NCBI GenBank assembly: GCA_030267905.1
Contig: BRXX01000011.1
Location: 25,794 to 89,793 of the forward strand
Length of the DNA stretch: 64,000 bases
Direction: 5' to 3'
From: Triparma verrucosa
Taxonomy: Eukaryota; Sar; Bolidophyceae; Parmales; Triparmaceae
Shown here: positions 21,664 through 31,095 of the stretch, piece after piece
Layout: each line of letters begins with the position of its first letter
Position numbering within the stretch: position 1 is the stretch's first letter
Notes under the pieces: model-generated
What the model was told of the DNA's origin: nothing
Database searches by the model: none
The model's input: the letters and a program-made list of their open reading frames with translations, nothing else
Position numbers and translations under genes: made by a program

Positions 21664-21784
21664 AAAGCGACCTATTGGACCTGACATTTTTAGGGAGGAT
21701 CGGGGAGTAAATGGATTCCGAGCTGGTGTTAATCGAAAAGAATAACGATTCGATCCAACAAATTTCTTTACAACAATAATATTC

Positions 21785-24150
21785 TCAGTTAATCCAACCC
21801 TCCATTAAGCTAACCCTCTTCTTCACCTTGGCCTCGCACTGCTCTTCGTCCATTGTGTCTTGGTACGCCGCCCTCAAGAGGCCCTGGAGCCTACTCTGGC
21901 TCATGCCTCGGAAGAAATTTCTGAAGCTGTTGCGCGTCTTCATTTGCTCAACGTCTTTGGGTTTCTTCTTGAGCATTTCGATCAGCACCAGATTGTCCAT
22001 CTTATTTGCTTCCCCGACGACGCCAGCATCTCGTGTGCTGGAGCCGGGGGTGGACGGCGCGAAAAGCATGATGTTCTGAGAGCCGCTCACTTCGGATCCT
22101 CGGGATTCGCCACGGCTGTCGCCGCGGCTATCGCCTCTCTCCCCGTTCCTGTTCCACATCATACTTCCGACGCCCACATCTACACTAACACTGACATCCT
22201 CCTCCCCTCCTCGGCTCTCCAAGTTCCTCGGAGTGATCCCCCCCACACTGCTCGAACTTGGGGTGTCGAGAAAGGACCTGTCCGGAGTGTACGTTGTCGC
22301 CATCGACGGCGACTTAGGCGATGCCCAGATTTTGTGGTTGAACGTGTTGGGAGCAGTGGTGGGTCTGGACGTAGAAGGAGAAGGAGAAGGAGAGGGAACG
22401 GAAACATCTCCCTCTCCTTCCCTAATCTTCAGAACGCCCGAGCCGTCCCTCTTTCCGTCTGGGCACCAGCCCCCTTTGCTTCTGGCCAGCCGCCAGCTCT
22501 TGAGCTCGTTTATGGCGGCCTTGAACTCACTCTTGTCGCCTGCTACTTCATATTCTACCTCCTCGTCGCTCCCCCCCCCTCCAAACCCGGCCTTTTCGGC
22601 CATCTCGTACGTCCTTCGTCCCATCATGCGAGGCTCACTGAACGGAGCAGCCGACCCGTTAAATTTGCGGAGACCCCGAGCGGCACCCCCAGCGAAGACA
22701 ACGTCAGTTCCGTGTGTCAATGAAGAACTAGTCTTCCTATTTTTGTCCCTGGCAGAACCCTTGTCTCCCCTCCTCTGCCCTCCCTCCTCAGAGAGTCTGA
22801 GCAGCTTCAAGAGGCTAGCTTCGTAATCGTCATCGCCATCATCGCCATCGTCAGCGTTGACATCGTTGTATAGGTTACTGCCGCGATTCGACTTGTGCCT
22901 CCTCGCACTTCCTGCCGTGCTAGGGCGGGCGCCAGACGGCATTTTCCGAGGGGTCTTGAGAGCTTCATCGATGAATTTGCTCTCCTCCGCAGCGCGGTCG
23001 GACCAAGAAACGTGGGAGAGCTTCGAGTCGCTGAAGAAGAGGTCGGCGCTGGCTTGGATCTTGTTCATGTTCATGTTCATACTCATGGGCTCGGCTGAGG
23101 AGGACGAGCAGGAGTCCACGTCTTCTAATATTTCTTTTCTGTCGCTCTCTCCAACGTCAATATCGTCCAGGTACATCAGATTCGGGATGGCCTTGACGAC
23201 TTTGCGCCTGTAGGACTTTTCCCGCACCCCACTGGTGGTCACAGGGCAGCCCGAAAGCGTCAGAGAGTTCAGCTTAAGGCAAGTGCCGAGGTGCTCTACC
23301 TGCTCGAATTCCTCAATCTGGTTCGCTTCCAAGTCAAGCACGCCTATGTTCTCGTGCATGCTGATGTCCTCCAAGTACTTGATGTCGTTGAAGGACAAGT
23401 ACAGCTCCTCCAACTGAGGCAAGCCGAAGATTCCCGACAGGTCGTTCACGTGGCAGCGGGAGAGCCATAGGACCTGGAGGTTCCTGAGTTTGGTTCCCAA
23501 ATCCCTGAAGCTGCGAGGAGAGTACGGTGTGGGTTGTTAGCGAAGGGAAGGGAGAAACACACACACACAAAACTCTCTCTCACCTTGGTACCACGCTAAC
23601 CCCGACCCTTAGCTTGACCAAGTTCGGCAGCAGCTCCCCCAGGTGGTCGATCGGGGTCTTCCCGGTGTCGATGTTGGTCAGGCTAAGCTGCTGCGCCTCC
23701 GTCAAGTCATCGAAGCCCGTAAGTTGCTGAAGCTGGTGCGCTGTTATTGTGTTTGAGACCAGCTCATCAAAGTCGGAACCGAAGGCGAAGGCCATCTCAT
23801 TCACCGGGGATTGCGGCGCGCTCTGCATATATAGCGAGTTAGTCGAACGCCAGTGTTGAAATGTTTGACGCCCACATCACAGCACAACCCTCCCTCACCT
23901 TCTCCCCTTCATCGTCCAACCTGCAGGGCTCTGCCCTCACATCCTCCTCACTCTCCTCCTCGCTCCCCCCCCCCACGCCTGCACCGTCCCAGTCCCTAGG
24001 CAGGACTGGTGCCACCATCCCGCCAGCCCCGACCTCTCCCTCCTCGTCACTGTCCATCCATCCTCCTCGGGGGGCTACAACAGGGTCGGAAGGCCCAAAG
24101 GCAGGGTTTGACAGGGGTTCCGTCCTCGGTCGCCAGTGCGGCTTGTGCAT
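21785..24150 (-). CDS. LRRC56: LRRC56 homologue (ODA8-like, outer dynein arm factor)
   Basis: Three exons (23899-24150, 23584-23822, 21785-23510), 738 residues. After an acidic N-terminus comes a leucine-rich repeat block: L-P-N-L-V-K-L-R, S-F-R-D-L-G-T-K-L, L-Q-V-L-W-L-S-R-C, L-E-E-L-Y-L-S-F-N and L-D-L-E-A-N-Q-I-E-E. This tracks human LRRC56 motif by motif, including the S-x-R-D-L-G-T junction that forms across an intron. LRRC56/ODA8 helps pre-assemble and transport outer dynein arms in motile cilia. The long C-terminal half is low-complexity and not conserved. Its presence implies a flagellated stage. Confidence 0.87.
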
Positions 24151-24319
24151 ACCGACGAGGTAGCGTCTTTAATTTCCTACTGTTACAAGAATGAGGCTTA
24201 AAACTAATGTGCTCGAAAGAAATTTTTTTCGCCCCCAAAAATCATGTCTTGCAGGTCAGTTAAGTTGGGACCTGCCCCTCTAATATTATAATTTTTTACA
24301 TTTACACATTCAATCTACA

Positions 24320-25486
24320 ATGGTGAGCCCGAACCGATTCACGAAGCGGCCAACCTTCGATGTATGCGCGCAGAGGACGGTTCTGATCACCCCTTCGTGC
24401 GCTTGGGAGCACCAAAAGGTTCCAACTTATTATCCACCGTCCCGGCCGGGTTTGAACGAATATGTATCTCTTTTCGGCTGTGCTGGGAGTCGTCCTGTTA
24501 TTTGCTTCTGCCCCATCCCCTCTAACACCCGTACATCGCTCTCAGGCATACTCTAGTTCGCGCGGAAAGGCCGGGGGATCCAAGAGCAAGAAGTTTGAGC
24601 TTACGGAGGAGCAGAAGCAGGAGGTGAGATTGTTGTGGGGGGAATGGGAGATGCGGGGTCGAGCGTGGGGATTGGGGCGGGGCGAGGTGGTGGTTGGGGC
24701 GAGCGGTTGCCCTGCGTTGTTGTCGTTGTCGGGGGGGGTGCGGGGAAGGTGTTGTTTTGGCTGGGTGTTATCGGTTTGAGTTCGTTGTCGTTTTGACACT
24801 CAAGATAGTGTGTTTGTGTGTGCGCTGGAACGGGGTAGGCGTGGTGGGCGGGGGGAGGAGGGAGGAACAGGGATGCTATTTCGTGCGGCTCGCAGCCTTC
24901 TCTAACCACCCCGCCTCTCCCCCCGCCCCTCCCCTCCCTACCTTCCAACACAGATCCGTGAGGCCTTCGACCTCTTCGATACTGATGGATCCGGAACCAT
25001 TGACGCCAAGGAGCTCAAGGTTGCCATGCGTGCCCTCGGCTTCGAGCCCAAGAAGGAGGAGATCAAGAAGATGATCAGTGACATTGACAAGGACGGAAGC
25101 GGAACTATTGATTTCACCGAGTTCTTGGAGGTGAGTTGAGGAGGGGATTGTTGTTGGGTCTTGTAGCTGTGCTAATATAGGTGGCCCCGGCGAACAATTA
25201 TTAAACCCTGCCCGCCCCCCCCCCTTTCCCCTTACTTTAGATGATGACTTCCAAGATGTCCGAGAAGGATTCGCGAGAGGAGATCCTCAAGGCCTTCCGC
25301 CTCTTCGACGACGACGAGACCGGTAAGATTTCTTTCCGCAACCTCAAGCGCGTCGCCAAGGAGCTCGGAGAGAACATGACCGACGAGGAGTTACAGGAGA
25401 TGATCGACGAGGCCGACCGTGACGGAGACGGAGAGATCAACGAGGACGAGTTCTTGCGAATCATGAAGAAGACCTCGCTGTACTAA
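24320..25486 (+). CDS. Centrin (four EF-hand calcium-binding protein)
   Basis: Four exons give 167 residues, exactly centrin-sized: 24320-24322, 24546-24623, 24954-25130 and 25241-25486. The first coding exon appears to be only the ATG, followed directly by a GTGAGC donor; the acceptor at 24545 gives M-A-Y-S-S-S-R-G-K. Four EF-hand loops follow: D-T-D-G-S-G-T-I-D, D-K-D-G-S-G-T-I-D, the partly degenerate D-D-D-E-T-G-K-I-S, and D-R-D-G-D-G-E-I-N. The C-terminus K-K-T-S-L-Y is typical. Centrins act at basal bodies and centrosomes and in nuclear pore and repair complexes. Calmodulin is excluded by the N-terminal extension and C-terminus. Confidence 0.93.
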
Positions 25487-25630
25487 GCCGCGAGGAGTAA
25501 AACTTGCTGCTGGCGAACATCGCAGGCAGTAGGTAAACAAACAAAAAGCATTGTGCAGGGGTTTGATTTTAGAAAAAGCAAACAGGAATGAAACTTTATA
25601 AACCAAATTCTTTGTCTTTTAGCTTTTATT

Positions 25631-27186
25631 TTATGTCAAACTGTTCATTCTCTTCATTCTCCGCTGCGACGACCGTAGCGAGCGTGAAGATTGGCGTAGG
25701 CGAGTAAGGGTTAGAGACATGTTGCACCGCACTGACGGTGCCTCCTGTAGCACCTTCTCACCTCTTTCAAAGTTTGAAGTCTCATATTTATCTCTGCCTT
25801 GGCCGCGTTTTTATTTATCACGGGCTGAACAACTAAGGGTTGCCTGTGTCGCCTGTACCAGCTGAAGGTGCGGGGGAATTGTATCTCCTCGTCCGTCGCA
25901 ATTTTAAGCCTAGCTTCGAGATCGTTGACTATCTCTTCAGTTTGGTCGATCCTGTACGTCTTCTTGTGGCCCAATTTATTTCGCAAGTCCTGAAACTTGG
26001 GATTGCTGAATGCAGTGTAGAGCATTTTGAACACGTGCGCCTTGACAGCACTGTGGCCGCCAAAACGTCCGTTGCCCACTGGGGGGAACAATTTCGCCAG
26101 CTCGATGTACTCCTTGCACAGCTTGACCTGTCTGTCCAAGAACACCCTGCTAGGGCAATCCATCGGCAAGGCGTTGTCAAAGTCATACAGGCTAGGATTC
26201 TCCAACAACGCCTCGGAGGACATGCAGCCGACGGCAGAGGTTCGGGCTAGGATGGCTTCGACGTCTTGAGGTGTCTCTATCCCCCCGTTGGCTATTACCG
26301 GGATTTCAAGGTGCCTGACGACTTCCCTTATGGCGTCCCAGTTGGCTTGCTTGGTCAGGGTCTTGTTCTCCTTCACCGTGCGACCATGGACGGTGAGCAT
26401 CTCAACCCCCGCCTGGGATTTGGTTTTTGGGTTTAGCGAAGCGAGCGCGAGCATGGGGATCGGGTTAGATACTGGAGCGAGCGAGGTGTTCCTCGTTGTC
26501 GTCGTGCGATCCTCGCATTTCCTCACCTCCTCCAACTTTCTCGCAATCATCAAGGTGTCTTCTAGCTTCTCTTGAATTCTAATCTTAGCCGTCAAGGGCG
26601 TATTGGGAACGTTTCGTTTGATCGACTTTACTATTTCTGTCGTGATATCCGTCTGGGGAAGCAAGAAGGCTCCGTAGTTGCCCTTCTTGGCTATCGCCTG
26701 GGGACAACCCAAGTTGATGTCGATTCCGTCGACTCCACTCTCACTCAGTATAGTCGCCGCCTCTGTCATGTACCCCACATCGTCGCCGGCGATCTGAGCT
26801 ATTAGCGGAGGGTTGCCGTATTTCAAGCCCTCCGTCTCAGTGTTGAAATCGTAGTTGTCGGAGCGGAAGGACTTGGAGGAAACAAAGTTTCGGGCGTGGA
26901 GCATCTGCGTGTAGGTCAGCGTCGCACCGTGGTTGCGGGTCAGCTGACGGAAGGCAAAGTCAGACTGCGCCACCATGGGGGCCGTGACGTACTGCTGCGG
27001 ACCAGCCGTTATGTAGTTTACGAGAGATGGAGGGGAGGCTGGTGGAGTTGATGCGGAGGAGGAGAGAGCGGAGAGGGTGCGGCGGCCAGCTGCTGTAAAT
27101 CGGAATCCTTTCACAGGGACCATTACTATCGTCAACACAAACAGCGACAATGCCACGAAGCTTCGCCGCGTGCGGCTGGAGGGCAT
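25631..27186 (-). CDS. tRNA-dihydrouridine synthase, Dus1-like, organelle-targeted
   Basis: Three exons (26527-27186, 25762-26412, 25631-25663), 447 residues. The start at 27186 gives a signal anchor ending V-K-G-F-R-F, plausibly plastid-directed. The FMN-dependent Dus core shows A-P-M-V-A-Q, T-Q-M-L-H-A-R, I-N-L-G-C-P-Q with the catalytic Cys, H-Y/N-Y-G-A-F-L, T-V-H-G-R-T and I-A-N-G-G-I. Q-M-I/Q-A-I-A-K-K-G after the Cys is typical of Dus1. It reduces uridine to dihydrouridine in tRNA D-loops. The intron 26413-26526 is 114 nt without stops, so retention would insert 38 residues. The short last exon ends R-M-N-S-L-T. Confidence 0.88.
26413..26526 (-). repeat. Introner-like intron sharing a block with two other introns
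   Basis: Bases 26459-26474 (ATCGGGTTAGATACTG on the + strand) are identical to the reverse complement of 29208-29223 in another gene's intron, and 14 of 16 match 5087-5102 in a CSE1 intron. Flanking GAGCGAGCGAGG is also shared. Confidence 0.75.
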
Positions 27187-27417
27187 GGGAGGGGTGCAAA
27201 CCTTTGTAAAAGAAGCCGATGCGCGGGGTTCCCTAAACAAGTAGATGGGGCGTCGGTTGGCAGATGTCTGGCTCTACAAGCGATCTAGAGCCTCTCCCAA
27301 AAAAGGAAATGGATATTATATTACTCTGTAGTTGCCGTTTCAGAGCTGCAGGGTGAAATTGGTACAGACTCCCATTTCCCACAAACCAGCAAAAAGCAAA
27401 TCCACCCCAGCTGTAAA

Positions 27418-28677
27418 ATGCGTACCGCTCAAATCCTCGTAGTCGTTGTAGCCGTCTTGGTTGCTTCGTGTTCAGCTTTCGTGCCCCTTATGGCCACCCG
27501 CGCCATCGGCAAGGTGAGACAAACAAATAGGTCGGCGTTGTTGATCTCGAAGATTGGGTCCAACGAAGCATGTTATAGTGAGCCTCTTTGAGGATTCAAG
27601 GCACGATACTGGATCGACATACCACCTACCACGCAGAGAATGCTCTCTAAAATTATATTAGCCGAAGGATCCTCATGGCTACTTTTATACTCCTTCATAG
27701 TTCATCATGCTGAGGTCACGCTTTTGTTGTGTGCAGTTTTCCTCCAAGCTCACCCTCCCGCGCGAATTCGCCCCCCCCCGTATTCCCCTCCGTCCTCAAC
27801 TTCCCACTTCCCCCCCCGCTCCACCCCTAAACCTCCATTCCAACGCTCTACTCCCTGCAACACATGATCAACACAGACCAAGCCTATTGTTAAGAAGGCA
27901 GCTCCCGTGAAGAAGGTTGCCAAGGCTGCCGCCGCCCCCAAGGCCGCCCCCAAGGCCGCCCCCAAGGTCGAGTTCAAGAACCCCTTCGCCAAGGCCGCCC
28001 CCGCCCCCAAGGCCGCCCCCAAGGGCACGAAGGCCATTGCTAAGAAAGCAGCGCCTGTGAAGGCCGTCAAGAAGGTCGCCCCCAAGGTCGTCAAGAAGGT
28101 CGCCCCCAAGGTCGTCAAGAAGGTCGCCCCCAAGGCCGTCAAGAAGGTCGCCCCCAAGGCCGTCAAGAAGGGCCCCACCATCAAGCTCTCCGCCCCCAAG
28201 ATTCCCTCCGGAAGGGGCAAGACCCCCCCTCCCGCCTCCAAGAGCTACCCCTCCATCGCCGACAAGGCCGGAGCCATCAAATTCAAGGGCATCTCCGGCT
28301 CTGGTCTCTTCCCCGGCCCCACCGGTGGCTTCAAGCAGCCCGATTTCTCCGACCCCAAGCTCCAGAAGGCGCGCGACCCCGCCTTTTACGCCGCCGCCGC
28401 CGCCGCCCGCGCCGCCAAGCTGACCTCCTCCGACAACTTCATCCTCGACGATGGCCTCACTGACCTCGAGCGCAGGCAGCGCAAGACCCAGGCCAACTTC
28501 CTCACCGGAAGCGCGAGGTCCCAGAAGGACGAGTCCGCCATCATCGGTGAGATCGAGGCCCCCGCCTTCGGAGGCCTTTCGGCCGACAGGTTCCAGCTCC
28601 TCTTCATCTCCGTCTTCGGGCTCTTCACCCTTGTTGGCTCCCTCGCCAACTCCACTCCCTACACCACCGGCCTTTAA
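27418..28677 (+). CDS. Plastid-targeted Lys/Ala/Pro-repeat membrane protein, unknown
   Basis: Two exons, 27418-27513 and 27877-28677, 298 residues. Residues 1-20 are a signal peptide ending S-C-S-A-F-V-P-L, so plastid import is likely. Residues about 33-130 are histone-H1-like: repeats of K-K-V-A-P-K-(V/A)-V rich in Lys, Ala and Pro. Then comes a Gly/Pro segment (G-S-G-L-F-P-G-P-T-G-G-F), an Ala-rich helix, and a single membrane span near the C-terminus (L-L-F-I-S-V-F-G-L-F-T-L-V-G). The C-terminal half has the look of a thylakoid photosystem-associated subunit, but I do not recognise it. A highly basic tail on such a protein is unusual. Confidence 0.8.
28060..28170 (+). repeat. 24-bp tandem repeats coding K-K-V-A-P-K
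   Basis: Four tandem copies of a 24-bp unit (GTCAAGAAGGTCGCCCCCAA plus four bases) lie in the basic domain of the plastid protein gene, with only Val/Ala changes between units. Confidence 0.85.
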
Positions 28678-28792
28678 ACCATTTCAACACAAAATATTGT
28701 TGCGTGGGAGAGAGAAAGAGTGAGCGTGAGAGAAAAACAATTCAAAATCCACAAACCAAAACCCCTTTCGTTAAGAAACCTTTTTCACTTCT

Positions 28793-29976
28793 TCATTTTG
28801 ATTTTGTCCTTTTCTTCGTTGGTTTAATCTTGGTGTTGTATTCGTCCATGTGATATTTTCTGTCCTCCCAAATCTTCTCAACCTCTCGTCTAGACAAGCA
28901 CCTTTTGTTCCACATTCGAAAACGCCCGATGATTCCGCAGAAGTTCTTCTCCGCGCCGTCCTTTTTCTGCTCCCCGCCTATGCGGTGTACTTCTCTCAAG
29001 GTCCTCATGGGCTCAGCCGTCGCTGTCTCGACTTCGTGGGTGTCGCTCAGCTCTCCGTTCTTGTAGAAGCATATCAATATATGATTGATGGTTATGATGA
29101 GATGAAAAGGGACGTGGTTCTCAAATTTTGTCCTGCGAGAACTGTGTACGATGTGGGAGCGGTGAGCGAGTTAGTAACAATTTGGCTTTGGAGCTCCTCG
29201 CTCACTACAGTATCTAACCCGATTCCTGCTTCTTACCTGAAAGTCGCTCGCTCTTTAATTTCGAACTCATTTCCCACGTACTTCCCCCCCCCCAACCCCC
29301 CACGTTCTACCTTGCCTCCTAAGACGTTAAAGTAAACCCCAGCCTCGCCAGGAACGAGACCTCGATTATCATTACAACAACGCACCGTATTATCGTGGTC
29401 GTGGTTCCTAAAGTTGAACAGAGTTTGTCCGTGCATACTCAGGTCATTGTTGACGCCTTCTATTTCAATGCTGATCTCCCCACCGAACGCCCAGGGCTCC
29501 ATTTCAACAAACCCACCAGAAAGTTTCATTTTTGCAGCTATAATGCTTTGAAGCCCGCCTGCCCCCTTTTCCCCTTTCCATTTCCCTTTCCCTTGCCTTT
29601 TGCTTTTGCTTTGTGCAGGATCGTTCGCCCTTTTCAATACCACACCAGCAGCTGTTCTCAGAGCCGGTTTCACGATCTCCGCGCACTTTCCTTTTCTTGA
29701 GTCAATGCAGTCAGCTTCACTGGGCTCGTCGCTCCGGAAATCGAAAGAGATATCAGGCCATAAAAACGTAAGATTCTGATTCCAGTGCTCGAGACATCGA
29801 GGGGATAGGAATTTATCTGTCAGCAGGAGAGCTGAGATGGTTTTAATATCGGAGACAAAAGGGATAATGTATGTCCACACGTCGCGAGGAATAAAAAAAG
29901 AACGTGATTTCTCAGGACAGGGGGACTTTAATAGGGTTGGGGCGGGGGCCTCCGAGACCTGTATCAGGCCGCTCAT
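28793..29976 (-). CDS. Concanavalin A/LamG-like domain protein, possible F-box N-terminus
   Basis: Two exons, 29237-29976 and 28793-29141, 362 residues from the ATG at 29976. The N-terminal 80 residues (I-P-R-D-V-W-T-Y-I-I-P-F-V ... L-L-L-T-D-K-F-L) look like an F-box-type helical motif. From about 150 on, L-S-G-G-F-V-E-M-E-P-W-A-F-G-G and T-L-F-N-F-R-N, then V-P-F-H-L-I-I-T across the splice, match the jelly-roll LamG/pentraxin-like fold, ending near I-I-G-R-F-R-M-W-N-K. A ubiquitin-ligase adaptor or sugar-binding role is only inferred. The intron 29142-29236 is introner-like. Confidence 0.7.
29142..29236 (-). repeat. Introner-like intron, inverted copy of the shared block
   Basis: In the sense of the gene it carries ATCGGGTTAGATACTG near its 5' end, i.e. 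inverted relative to the copy in the Dus gene intron. It also has a 9-bp inverted repeat GTGAGCGAG/CTCGCTCAC. CTAACTCGC near the 3' end supplies the branch point. Confidence 0.7.
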
Positions 29977-30047
29977 TGCCAAACTTTGTTGTTCTTACGT
30001 TCCTCACAGCTGATTTTGTCTTCGACCTTGCAAGAAGCTGTTGCAAA

Positions 30048-31057
30048 ATGATTCCCTCTAGATTCCTCACTGTTTTCTATGCCGCGAATTTTATAGTGCC
30101 CATTCTGTATTTTGTAATCGTTTATCCAAAGTATCGAAAAGATGGTCAATTACAGCAAATCGGATTTTCCACGTGAGTATCGGAACGGTCTCGTCTGTTA
30201 TTGTAATTTGTTGATTGGGGACTGAGGAGGACGATGATTTGAACACCCGTCTCCGTCAACATTTGGCCACCAAAAGGGCCCGCTTAACCTTGAACCGTCG
30301 GTTCGCTCCCCATTCAACCGATTATTATCCTAACCCTTCCTTCGTTCATTCCCCACTTCTGCGCTAAAGCGTCTTAACAACGGAGGAAGAGTGGGTGGCG
30401 ATGCTGTTCGGATCGTTCATGCTGAAGTTCCGCCACCACGCAACAATAGACGAGTCGGTGCAGAAGTTCTTCATGCATCTGAAAATGCTTTCTCTGGCCT
30501 TGACTTTTGGCTGCAATAGGCGGATGGCGTACTACTTGATTGCCCTGTACTGTGTCATGTTTGTAACCATTCAGCCGGGGAAATTCCAGGGCGCGCAGAG
30601 GATCGAGCACCTCAACCCAGTTTCTCTGAAATCGCGCGTTCGCAAGCCCACCTCTACTGCGGACAAGTCGGCCGTCTGGCTTGTCGCCTTCTGGGCGGAT
30701 TGGTGCGAGACCTGCACCTTTTTGGAAGCGATGTTGGCTAGCCTTAGCATAAAGTACAGCAAGTCAGGTCTGGAGTTTGGTAAAGTCGACGTTGTCAAGT
30801 ACCCAGAGTTGGCCGAAGAGTTCAGGATCGACACGTCAGGAACTTCTTGGCAGCTCCCCACCATCATTCTGTTCTACAAGGGAGTCGAGGTCAAGCGCCT
30901 TCCTCCTTTCAAGAGCGACGGAACGGTGGTGAAGACAAAGATGGACGAAAAAGGGGTTACCAAGTTCTTCGAACTGGACAAGGACGTGTCCGAGATGAGC
31001 TTCAAGAGCGGGAAGAGCCGAGCAAGTTCATCGAAATCGGCAAAGAAAAAAGATTAA
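30048..31057 (+). CDS. TMX2: TMX2-like thioredoxin-related transmembrane protein
   Basis: Two exons, 30048-30172 and 30370-31057, 270 residues. Residues 1-35 and about 85-105 are membrane-spanning. The luminal or cytosolic thioredoxin fold follows: W-L-V-A-F-W-A-D-W-C-E-T-C, then S-I-K-Y-S-x-S-G-L-E-F-G-K-V-D-V and Q-L-P-T-I-I-L-F-Y-K-G, matching TMX2 in order and spacing. The basic Ser/Lys-rich C-terminus ends K-K-K-D, an ER-retrieval-type tail. TMX2 works at the ER-mitochondria contact in redox and calcium control. Unlike the animal protein (Ser-Asn-Asp-Cys), this one keeps both active-site cysteines. Its start lies only 71 bp from the divergent LamG gene start. Confidence 0.87.
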
Positions 31058-31095
31058 AGTTAAAAAAACTCAATAAGTTCTTTTGTTCAAAATTG

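Noticed and set aside
21860..22826. Long open frames opposite LRRC56
   Set aside because: Low-complexity Pro/Ser frames antisense to a confirmed gene, with no domain content.
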